Part shown: in pieces, positions 5,736-11,263 of the stretch
Position numbering within the stretch: position 1 is the stretch's first letter
Layout: the number at the start of each line of letters is the position of its first letter
Source of the DNA: Agromyces sp.
GTDB lineage: Bacteria > Actinomycetota > Actinomycetes > Actinomycetales > Microbacteriaceae
Assembly: GCA_031178025.1 (NCBI GenBank)
Contig: JAPSJU010000053.1
Span: 1-11,263, forward strand
Direction of reading: 5' to 3'
DNA length: 11,263 nt
The notes under the pieces: generated by a model
The model's database searches: none
What the model was told of the DNA's origin: nothing
What the model saw: only the letters and a program-made list of their open reading frames with translations
Translations under genes and position numbers: made by a program

Positions 5736-7117
5736 TGCTGCTCCCAGGAGGTCGAGGTCGGGGTCGTGATGGCCGCGCCGCGGCGGCGCCGGGCCCGGCG
5801 CACGATGGTGACGAGCACCGCCGCCGCGGCGAGCGCGAGCGGCACGAGGAGGTTCGCCCACGCGAGCACGAGCAGGCCGGTCGTCATGATCGTCGCGACG
5901 ACGGCGAGCCACCATCCGGGGCTCCAGCGTTGCAGCAGGATCGTCGCGGCGAGCATGCCGGCCGCGTAGATCGCGACCATGTTGCTCGTGTGGATGAGGA
6001 TGAATCCGGTGAGGTCGAGGTCGTTCCACAGCATGAGGCCGAAGTAGACGACGATGAGCACGCCCGTGAGGGCGAGCGCGCGACGAGGGATCTCGCCGTC
6101 GGCGGCGCCCTTGGCGAAGAAGCGCGGCAGGTCGCCGTCGCGACCGAGTGCGGCGCCGAGCTTGCCGAACGCGGGGAGGTACGCGTTCATGACGCCGAGC
6201 GTGACGACCGCCGCCACGATCGCGACGAGCACCTGCCCGATGCCCGGCGCGGTCGTCTCGACGAGGGCGAGCAACGGCACCTGGCCCTCGCCGGCGCGCT
6301 CGCCGAGCACGGCGACCGTCACGAACTGCAGTGCGAGGTAGCCCACGCCGACGATGACGATCGCGATGCCGGTGGCGAGCGGGATGGTGCGCCGCGGGTC
6401 CTTGAACTCGCCCGCGATGTGGGTTCCGACCTCCCACCCGGCGAAGGCCCACACGAAGAGGCTGATGGCGAGGCCCACGCCGGCCCATCCGTTGGGCAGG
6501 AACGGCGTGAAGTTCGCGGCGTCGGCGGCGGGGAAGGTGACCGCGACCACGCCGACCACGACCGCCACCAGCAGGCCCGTGAGCACGAACTGCATCCAGC
6601 CGGCCACGCGCACGCCGAACCAGTTCGCGACGAACGGCGGCACGAAGACCGCGAACCCGATGATGGGCACGGCGGTGCGCTCGACGCCCAGCACGGCCAC
6701 GACGTACTCGCCGCCGAGGACCGCGAGCACGGGCGCTCCGACGCACACGCCGAAGTAGAACCAGTACCCGGTCATGCGGGCGGCGGTGCCGCCGAGCGCA
6801 CGCCGTACGAAGCTCGCCACTCCGCCCGCGTCGGGGTAGCGCGCCGCGAGGGCCGCGAAGGTGCCCGCGAGCGGGATCGAGAGCACGAGCACGGCGGCCA
6901 CCGCCACGATCGACGCCGGCCCGGCGGCCTCGGCCGCCAGTCCCGGCAGCACGAGGATGCCGGTGCCGAGCACGCTCGCCACGTAGAGCGCGACACCGCG
7001 GCCGAGGCCGAGCGACCCGCCGCGCCCGGCTGCCGCGACGAGCTGGGTGCTCGAGGGTGCGGCGACGGGACGCGAGGGATCGGTGACGGCGGCTCCGGGT
7101 GCGGGATTCGTGCTCAC
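5732..7117 (-). CDS. APC-superfamily amino acid/amine permease
   Basis: A 461-residue inner-membrane transporter. After a polar N-terminal tail, the first helix carries the APC signature GVALYVASVLGTGILVLPGL (41-60), where G-T-G-I-L-x-L-P contributes to substrate binding. About twelve hydrophobic segments follow, with the E-F-K-D-P-R-R-T-I-P loop after the FVWAFAGWE helix, as in APC permeases. The C-terminus is basic (RRARRRRG). The family imports amino acids or related amines by proton coupling. I chose the GTG at 7117 (VSTNPAPG); an ATG at 7135 in the same frame would add six residues, and neither has a strong ribosome-binding site. It is the first gene of a likely operon with the cyclase (4-base stop/start overlap) and the aldo-keto reductase. 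The neighbours suggest that its substrate is broken down by the cyclase-family enzyme. Confidence 0.88.
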   Translation of the reverse strand: MSTNPAPGAAVTDPSRPVAAPSSTQLVAAAGRGGSLGLGRGVALYVASVLGTGILVLPGLAAEAAGPASIVAVAAVLVLSIPLAGTFAALAARYPDAGGVASFVRRALGGTAARMTGYWFYFGVCVGAPVLAVLGGEYVVAVLGVERTAVPIIGFAVFVPPFVANWFGVRVAGWMQFVLTGLLVAVVVGVVAVTFPAADAANFTPFLPNGWAGVGLAISLFVWAFAGWEVGTHIAGEFKDPRRTIPLATGIAIVIVGVGYLALQFVTVAVLGERAGEGQVPLLALVETTAPGIGQVLVAIVAAVVTLGVMNAYLPAFGKLGAALGRDGDLPRFFAKGAADGEIPRRALALTGVLIVVYFGLMLWNDLDLTGFILIHTSNMVAIYAAGMLAATILLQRWSPGWWLAVVATIMTTGLLVLAWANLLVPLALAAAAVLVTIVRRARRRRGAAITTPTSTSWEQQ

Positions 7118-7219
7118 GCGATCACTCTGCCGCATCCGGCCGACACCCGGCGATGGCAGTCACGACAGTGATCGACGAATTGCTGCCACGCGCCGGCACG
7201 CGGGCCTGGCGAGCGCGGG

Positions 7220-8383
7220 CTACAGCCGGCCGAGCGCCTCGTCGATGTCGGCGAGGAGGTCGTCGACGTCCTCGATGCCGACCGACAGGCGCACGACCGA
7301 CTCGGGAACCTCGGCCTCCGTGCCGCGCACCGAGGCGTGCGTCATCTCGGACGGGTAGTTCACGAGCGACTCCACGCCGCCCAGCGACTCCGCGAGCTGG
7401 AAGAGCCGTGTGGACTCCGCGAAGCGCCGCGCCGCCTGCGCACCCCCCGACAGCGAGATCGACAGCATGCCGCCGAAGCCCGACATCTGCCCGGCCGCCA
7501 ACCGGTGCCCTGGGTGGGACTCGAGTCCCGGGTAGTACACGTGCTCGATGCCCGCATGCTCCTCGAGGCGCCGGGCGATCGCGAGGGCGTTCTCGCTGTG
7601 CCGCTGCATCCGCACGCCGAGCGTCTTGATGCCGCGCGACGTGAGGAACGCGTCGAACGGGCTCGACACCGCGCCCGCCGCGAACTGGGTGAAACCGACC
7701 CGCTCGGCGAGCTCGGCCTGCGTCGAGGCGAACACGAGCGCGCCGCCGACGATGTCGGAGTGACCGCCGAGGTACTTCGTGGTCGAGTGCACGACGACGC
7801 CCGCGCCGAGCGCGATCGGCTGCTGCAGCGCCGGCGATGCGAACGTGTTGTCGACGACGACGAGGATGCCTGCCTCCTCGCCGATCCCGGCCAGCGCCGC
7901 GATGTCGGAGATCTTCATGAGCGGGTTCGACGGCGTCTCGATCCAGAGCACCCTCGTGGTGCCGGGCTCGATCGCGTCGCGCACCGCATCGAGGTCGCTC
8001 GTGTCGACGGTCGTGTGACGGATGCCCCAGGCGCCGAAGACCTTGCGGATGAGGCGGTGGGTGCCGCCGTAGACGTCGTTGCCGATGACGACGTGGTCTC
8101 CGGGCGCCAGCACGGTGCGCAGCAGCGCATCCTCGGCGGCGAGCCCCGATGCGAACGAGAGCCCCCGGATGCCGCCCTCGAGCGCCGCCAGCTGCGTCTC
8201 GAGCGCCGTGCGCGTCGGATTGCCGCCCCGGGAGTACTCGTAGCCGTTGCGGAGGCCGCCGATGCCGTCCTGCACGTAGGTGGAGGTGAGGTAGAGCGGC
8301 GGGATGACCGCTCCCGTCGTCGGGTCGAACTCCTGGCCCGCGTGGATCGCGCGGGTGTCGAAGCGGGCGTCGTCGTGAAGCAT
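7220..8383 (-). CDS. metB: cystathionine gamma-synthase / gamma-lyase (PLP-dependent)
   Basis: A 387-residue cytosolic enzyme of the Cys/Met-metabolism PLP family, full length. FDTRAIHAGQEFDPTTGAV (8-26) is the classic N-terminus, YEYSRGGNPTR (48-58) supplies the Tyr and Arg that bind PLP of the neighbouring subunit, VVVDNTFASP (175-184) holds the PLP-ring Asp, and HSTTKYLGGHSD (199-210) holds the Schiff-base Lys203. Sequence does not cleanly separate gamma-synthase (cysteine plus acyl-homoserine to cystathionine) from gamma-lyase (cystathionine to cysteine, 2-oxobutyrate and ammonia). Its position 26 bases after cystathionine beta-synthase, under a leader encoding tandem Cys, favours a gamma-lyase role in making cysteine. 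A purine-rich GGAAG lies 11 bases before the ATG. Confidence 0.92.
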   Translation of the reverse strand: MLHDDARFDTRAIHAGQEFDPTTGAVIPPLYLTSTYVQDGIGGLRNGYEYSRGGNPTRTALETQLAALEGGIRGLSFASGLAAEDALLRTVLAPGDHVVIGNDVYGGTHRLIRKVFGAWGIRHTTVDTSDLDAVRDAIEPGTTRVLWIETPSNPLMKISDIAALAGIGEEAGILVVVDNTFASPALQQPIALGAGVVVHSTTKYLGGHSDIVGGALVFASTQAELAERVGFTQFAAGAVSSPFDAFLTSRGIKTLGVRMQRHSENALAIARRLEEHAGIEHVYYPGLESHPGHRLAAGQMSGFGGMLSISLSGGAQAARRFAESTRLFQLAESLGGVESLVNYPSEMTHASVRGTEAEVPESVVRLSVGIEDVDDLLADIDEALGRL

Positions 8384-8409
8384 GATGCGGTTCTTCCGTG
8401 TCGCGGCGG

Positions 8410-9777
8410 TCAGGCCGAGAGGTAGGTGAGCAGGTCGGTGCGGGTGATGACGCCGAGCGCCTTGCCGCCGTCGGTGACGAGCATGGCCGGGGCGGTCGTG
8501 AAGGCCGAGCGAGCCGCGGCGACCGGCTCGTTCACCCCGATGAGCGGCAGGGGCTCGCCGATGACGTTCGAGACCTTGTCGGTGAGCTTGGCCTGCCCGG
8601 AGAACACGAGGTCCAGCAGCTGCTCCTCATGCACGGCGCCGGCGACCTCGCCGAGCACCACGGGCGGCTCCGCCGAGAGCACGAGCAGCTGCGAGACGCC
8701 CGAGGCCGTCATGGTGTCGATCGCCTCACGGATGGTGTCACCCGGGTGCACGAAGACGAGCGGCGGCATCCGGTCGGCCTTCGCCGCGAGGAGCTGCGCG
8801 ATCGTGTGCCCCGTCGGGGCGTTCGAGAAGCCGTACGCACGCAGCCACTTGTCGTTGAAGATCTTCCCGAGGTAGCCGCGACCACCGTCGGGCAGCAGCA
8901 CGACGAACACGTCGTCGGGCCCTGCGGATGCCGCAGCCTTGAGCGCCGCGACCACGGCCATGCCGCTCGACCCGCCGACGAGGATGCCCTCCTCGCGGGC
9001 GAGGCGCCGCGTCATGTCGAACGACTCCGCGTCGCTCACGGCGATGATCTCGTGCGGTACCGCGGGGTCGTACGCCGACGGCCAGAAGTCCTCGCCGACG
9101 CCCTCCACGAGGTACGGGCGCCCGGTGCCTCCCGAGTAGACCGAGCCCTCGGGATCGGCGCCGATGATGCGCACCCGGTCGCCGGACACCTCGCGGAGGT
9201 AGCGACCGGTGCCCGTGATCGTGCCGCCGGTGCCGACTCCTGCGACGAAGTGCGTGACGGCGCCGTCGGTGTCGCGCCAGATCTCGGGGCCCGTGGTCTC
9301 GTAGTGCGAACGCGGGCCGTTCGGGTTCGAGTACTGGTCGGGCTTGAACGCGCCGGGGATCTCGCGCGCGAGCCGGTCGGAGACGCCGTAGTACGACTCG
9401 GGACTGTCCGGCGCGACCGCCGTCGGCGTGACGACGACCTCGGCGCCGTACGCGGTGAGCACGTTGCGCTTGTCCTCACCGACCTTGTCGGGGCACACGA
9501 AGACGCACTTGTAGCCGCGCTGCTGGGCGATGAGGGCGAGGCCGACGCCCGTGTTGCCGCTCGTGGGCTCGACGATCGTGCCGCCGGGCTTCAGCTTGCC
9601 CTCGCGCTCCGCCGCATCGATGATGCGCGCGGCGATCCGGTCCTTCGCGGAGCCGCCCGGGTTGAAGTATTCGAGCTTCACGAGCACCGTGGCATCCGTC
9701 ACCCCCTCGGTGACCCGGTGGAGCTTGACGAGCGGGGTGTCGCCGACGAGATCGACGATGGTCTCTGCGTACTTCAT
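8410..9777 (-). CDS. cbs: cystathionine beta-synthase with C-terminal CBS-domain pair
   Basis: A 455-residue cytosolic PLP enzyme that condenses homocysteine with serine to form cystathionine. Residues 1-310 are the fold-type II core: Lys45 in NPGGSAKDR is the PLP Schiff base, PTSGNTG (71-77) is the substrate loop, GVGTGGTITGTG (180-191) holds the PLP phosphate, and LLPDGGRGYL (294-303) follows. Residues about 335-455 form a Bateman pair (PPLVFVHPGDTIREAIDTM, then MLVTDGGKALGVITRTDLL), a possible nucleotide or AdoMet sensor. No haem domain precedes the core, as expected for a bacterial enzyme. GAGGAA (9788-9793) lies 10 bases before the ATG, rather far. First structural gene of the transsulfuration operon. 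A cysteine synthase is a less likely alternative because of the Bateman domain and the neighbouring gene. Confidence 0.94.
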   Translation of the reverse strand: MKYAETIVDLVGDTPLVKLHRVTEGVTDATVLVKLEYFNPGGSAKDRIAARIIDAAEREGKLKPGGTIVEPTSGNTGVGLALIAQQRGYKCVFVCPDKVGEDKRNVLTAYGAEVVVTPTAVAPDSPESYYGVSDRLAREIPGAFKPDQYSNPNGPRSHYETTGPEIWRDTDGAVTHFVAGVGTGGTITGTGRYLREVSGDRVRIIGADPEGSVYSGGTGRPYLVEGVGEDFWPSAYDPAVPHEIIAVSDAESFDMTRRLAREEGILVGGSSGMAVVAALKAAASAGPDDVFVVLLPDGGRGYLGKIFNDKWLRAYGFSNAPTGHTIAQLLAAKADRMPPLVFVHPGDTIREAIDTMTASGVSQLLVLSAEPPVVLGEVAGAVHEEQLLDLVFSGQAKLTDKVSNVIGEPLPLIGVNEPVAAARSAFTTAPAMLVTDGGKALGVITRTDLLTYLSA

Positions 9778-9787
9778 GCCGTGTTCA

Positions 9788-9793
9788 TTCCTC
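9788..9793 (-). promoter_or_regulatory. ribosome-binding site of cbs, possibly masked by the leader ORF RNA
   Basis: GAGGAA is the only Shine-Dalgarno candidate for cbs. The bases immediately 5' of it (CAACAC, 9794-9799) are complementary to GUGUUG across the two Cys codons of the leader ORF (9861-9866). A U-G pair would extend the helix onto the first G of the site. Confidence 0.5.
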
Positions 9794-9824
9794 GTGTTGG
9801 TGCGTTCGGCGCCGGATGCGGTGC

Positions 9825-9858
9825 GCGACGCTGGAAAGGGGTCGCCTGTCTCAGCGAC
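9825..9858 (-). promoter_or_regulatory. putative attenuator: two mutually exclusive hairpins in the cbs leader
   Basis: GCGAC (9841-9845) can pair either with GTCGC (9854-9858), which spans the Arg codons of the leader ORF (8-base loop), or with GTCGC (9825-9829) downstream (11-base loop). A ribosome held at the Cys codons would cover the first partner and favour the second hairpin. No T-run follows either stem, so control would be translational or Rho-type rather than by an intrinsic terminator. Stems are only 5 bp; the switching is inference. Confidence 0.45.
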
Positions 9859-9883
9859 GACAACACAGCACGGAAGAGCTCAC
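9851..9883 (-). CDS. leaderless Cys-Cys leader peptide upstream of cbs
   Basis: GTG AGC TCT TCC GTG CTG TGT TGT CGT CGC TGA encodes MSSSVLCCRR. The GTG lies 6 bases after TAGGCT, where transcription should start, so it would be read as a leaderless message without a ribosome-binding site. Tandem Cys codons near the end of a tiny ORF ahead of an operon that makes cysteine are the hallmark of a cysteine-responsive attenuator; leaderless poly-Cys ORFs with this role have been reported in mycobacteria. Both Cys codons are TGT, whereas the six Cys codons I found in the other genes (cbs, the LacI gene, the permease, the DUF3105 gene) are all TGC, so slow decoding may sharpen the response. It ends 73 bases before the cbs ATG. 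The peptide itself need have no function. Confidence 0.72.
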   Translation of the reverse strand: MSSSVLCCRR

Positions 9884-9889
9884 CCACCC

Positions 9890-9895
9890 AGCCTA
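9890..9895 (-). promoter_or_regulatory. -10 box of the cbs operon promoter
   Basis: TAGGCT, identical to the -10 box of the MFS gene, lies 6 bases before the leader-ORF GTG. The -35 positions hold only poor matches (CCGTCG at 19 bases, CGTCGT at 18), which suggests a weak promoter or one that needs an activator. Confidence 0.55.
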
Positions 9896-9919
9896 GCCCG
9901 AGTGCCGGCGCGCACGACG

Positions 9920-9933
9920 GGCGGATTTCCGCC
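9920..9933. promoter_or_regulatory. inverted repeat upstream of the cbs promoter
   Basis: GGCGGATTTCCGCC has 6-base perfect arms around TT. Its centre is about 43 bases upstream of the predicted cbs start, a typical position for an activator bound next to the -35. It also lies between the divergent cbs and DUF3105 promoters. No known factor is recognised. Confidence 0.35.
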
Positions 9934-10019
9934 GGTGCAGCGACCCTCGCCCGTGCTTCCGGAGGCGTCGCAGCCGGTGGCGCGTCCGGGTACGGCGTTC
10001 TCCCAGCCGCATGCCTTCG

Positions 10020-10025
10020 TATCAT
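10020..10025 (+). promoter_or_regulatory. predicted -10 box of the DUF3105-DUF305 operon
   Basis: TATCAT is a 5/6 match to TATAAT, with a weak TTCTCC 16 bases upstream. The predicted start near 10032 is downstream of an in-frame ATG at 10011 and therefore favours the GTG at 10059 as the true start. Confidence 0.5.
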
Positions 10026-10058
10026 TGCAGGAACCACCACCACGAGAGAGGCCTCCGC

Positions 10059-10751
10059 GTGAGCGAGACCCCGCCCATCCCGCCCAAGGCGAAGCAGCAG
10101 CAGAAGCAGCAGTCGATCAAGCAGCAGCGCGCCGCCGAACGCGAGCGCAAGCTCGAGGAGTTCCGCAAGAAGGAGGCCCGACGCCGGCGGAATCGGCTCA
10201 TCGGCATCTGGGGTGCGGTGGTCGGAGGCCTCGCCGTCGTGGCGCTCATCGTCACCACCGTCGTGCTGACCCCGCAGCCGCCGTCGTACACGCCCGGCAG
10301 CGACGGCGCCGCCATCGAGGGCGTCGAGACGTTCGAGAACGACGCCGGACACGTGACGGGGCAGGTGACGTACGAGCAGACCCCGCCCGCCGGCGGCCCC
10401 CACAACGCCGCCTGGCTCAACTGCGGCGTGTACGACCAGCCCGTGCCCGACGAGAACGCCGTGCACTCCCTCGAGCACGGTGCGGTCTGGATCACCTACG
10501 ACCCGTCGCTCTCCGACGAGGACGTCTCCGCGCTTCGCGCCAAGCTGCCCTCGACGCACGTCATCCTGTCGCCGTTCGAGGACCTCCCGACGCCCGTCGT
10601 GCTGTCGGCCTGGAACACGCAGCTGCAGCTCGACGATGTCGACGACGAGCGCATCACGGCGTTCATCGAGGAGTACTGGCAGAGCGAGAACGTGCCGGAG
10701 CCCGGCGCCGCATGCACGGGCGCCCTCGACGCCCCGGGCAAGGTCTCCTGA
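10059..10751 (+). CDS. membrane-anchored DUF3105 protein
   Basis: A 230-residue protein. Residues 10-46 are highly charged and Gln/Lys/Arg-rich, probably a cytosolic coiled coil. RLIGIWGAVVGGLAVVALIV (46-65) plus a few more residues form one membrane helix, so the rest faces outward. The external part is a DUF3105 domain with its hallmark blocks: QTPPAGGPHNAAWLNCGVYD (107-126) and VHSLEHGAVWITY (135-147), rich in His, plus ALRAKLPSTHVILSPFEDLP. Two Cys (122 and 219) could form a disulfide. The GTG at 10059 follows GAGAGAGG. It overlaps nothing upstream and ends one base before the DUF305 gene, so the two are co-transcribed. The molecular role of DUF3105 is not established; the conserved His and the DUF305 partner hint at metal handling. 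Confidence 0.88.
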   Translation: MSETPPIPPKAKQQQKQQSIKQQRAAERERKLEEFRKKEARRRRNRLIGIWGAVVGGLAVVALIVTTVVLTPQPPSYTPGSDGAAIEGVETFENDAGHVTGQVTYEQTPPAGGPHNAAWLNCGVYDQPVPDENAVHSLEHGAVWITYDPSLSDEDVSALRAKLPSTHVILSPFEDLPTPVVLSAWNTQLQLDDVDDERITAFIEEYWQSENVPEPGAACTGALDAPGKVS

Positions 10752-10752
10752 C

Positions 10753-11263
10753 GTGAGCGGCGAGGAGCCGCGGCGGGTGCGCGGCGTCGCCGCGCTCGTC
10801 GCGGCATCCGTCGCCCTCATCGTCATCGCGGTCGTCGCATTCTCCGTCGGACGGCTCAGCACGCTCGGCGGAGTGGCGGCGCCGTCGGGAACGAGCGCCG
10901 AGGCGGGGTTCGCGCGGGACATGCAGGTGCACCACCGGCAGGGCACGGAGCTCGCGATGATCGTGCGCGACCGCACCGACGACCCCGAGGTGCGGCTGCT
11001 CGCCTACGACATCGCCACGACGCAGGCGCAGCAGGCGGGGCAGCTCTACGGCTGGCTTCGCGTGTGGGGCCTGCCGCAGGCCGCATCCGAACCGTCGATG
11101 ACGTGGATGACCCGGCCGGTCTCGGGGGGCGGCCATGACGAGCACAGCAGCGGCGACTCCGGGCATGAGCCGGGCGAGCCCATGCCGGGCCTCGCCACTG
11201 CCGAGCAGATCGCCGAGCTGCAGGCCGCGAGCGGCGTCGAGGCGGAACGCCGATTCCTCGAGC
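10753..11263 (+). CDS. DUF305 family protein, N-terminal part (runs off right edge)
   Basis: The reading frame is open for 170 codons to the window edge. GTG at 10753 starts one base after the DUF3105 stop, with AAGG 9 bases upstream inside that gene. Residues 1-10 are charged and about 11-33 are a hydrophobic helix (GVAALVAASVALIVIAVVAF), an anchor or uncleaved signal. FARDMQVHHRQGTELAMI (53-70) is the DUF305 core with Met57, His60 and His61. A Met/His-rich loop (SMTWM, GGGHDEHSSGDSGHE) and MPGLATAEQIAEL (144-156) follow. DUF305 proteins include the copper-binding CopM of cyanobacteria, so an extracytoplasmic metal-binding role is a reasonable inference. The C-terminal part, which usually repeats the H-H motif, lies outside the window. 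Confidence 0.88.
   Translation, partial: MSGEEPRRVRGVAALVAASVALIVIAVVAFSVGRLSTLGGVAAPSGTSAEAGFARDMQVHHRQGTELAMIVRDRTDDPEVRLLAYDIATTQAQQAGQLYGWLRVWGLPQAASEPSMTWMTRPVSGGGHDEHSSGDSGHEPGEPMPGLATAEQIAELQAASGVEAERRFLE

Noticed and set aside
4797..6746. A 649-codon minus-strand frame that would fuse the cyclase to upstream sequence
   Set aside because: The part beyond 5735 is an Arg-rich shadow of the APC permease in another frame. The GTG at 5735 has a ribosome-binding site and a stop overlap.
9775..9895. A SAM or SAH riboswitch in the cbs leader
   Set aside because: I see none of the conserved core sequences of those classes, and the roughly 100-base leader is better explained by the Cys-codon ORF.
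10011..10058. An upstream in-frame ATG for the DUF3105 gene
   Set aside because: It lies before the predicted -10 box and encodes a His-rich stretch unlike the family; the GTG at 10059 has a good ribosome-binding site.
8398..10062. A 554-codon plus-strand frame antisense to cbs
   Set aside because: It is a shadow of the well-matched cbs gene and would cover the divergent promoter region.
9774..10976. A 400-codon minus-strand frame spanning the cbs leader and the DUF3105 gene
   Set aside because: It is antisense to a recognised DUF3105 gene and has no family features; it ends just at the cbs start by chance.

Overview
The window is GC-rich, gene-dense, mostly minus-strand DNA from an actinobacterium, most likely a member of the Microbacteriaceae. 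The evidence is GC-biased third codon positions, GTG starts, leaderless promoters with TAGGCT -10 boxes, an actinobacterial DUF3105/DUF305 pair, and a strong excess of the word GCATCC/GGATGC. No mobile element, CRISPR array, tRNA or rRNA is visible.

Layout. (1) Positions 1-1450, minus strand: the 5' end of araD (L-ribulose-5-phosphate 4-epimerase) runs off the left edge. It is preceded by a 28-codon ORF and lies downstream of a LacI-family repressor gene. Near-identical palindromes (TGTGAC-n-GTCACA type) lie in both the araD promoter and the repressor's own promoter, so one self-regulated sugar operon is likely. (2) 1670-2278, plus strand: an unrecognised 202-residue protein. (3) 2313-3800, minus: an MFS exporter-like protein with a leaderless GTG start. 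(4) 3903-7117, minus: an APC-type permease, a cyclase (kynurenine-formamidase-like) family enzyme with a variant metal motif and an extra N-terminal domain, and an aldo-keto reductase. These form a likely uptake/catabolic operon. (5) 7220-9883, minus: cystathionine beta-synthase followed by a cystathionine gamma-synthase/lyase, i.e. reverse transsulfuration to cysteine. (6) 10059-11263, plus: a membrane-anchored DUF3105 protein and, one base later, a DUF305 protein cut by the right edge.

The most interesting element is the leader of the transsulfuration operon. Six bases after a TAGGCT -10 box, exactly where a leaderless message would begin, there is a ten-codon ORF, MSSSVLCCRR-stop. Its tandem Cys codons are TGT, while every other Cys codon I could find in real genes of this window is TGC. 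The Cys-codon RNA can pair with the bases beside the cbs ribosome-binding site, and two mutually exclusive hairpins follow. This looks like a cysteine-responsive leader-peptide attenuator controlling a cysteine-producing operon, analogous to the leaderless poly-Cys ORFs reported in mycobacteria.
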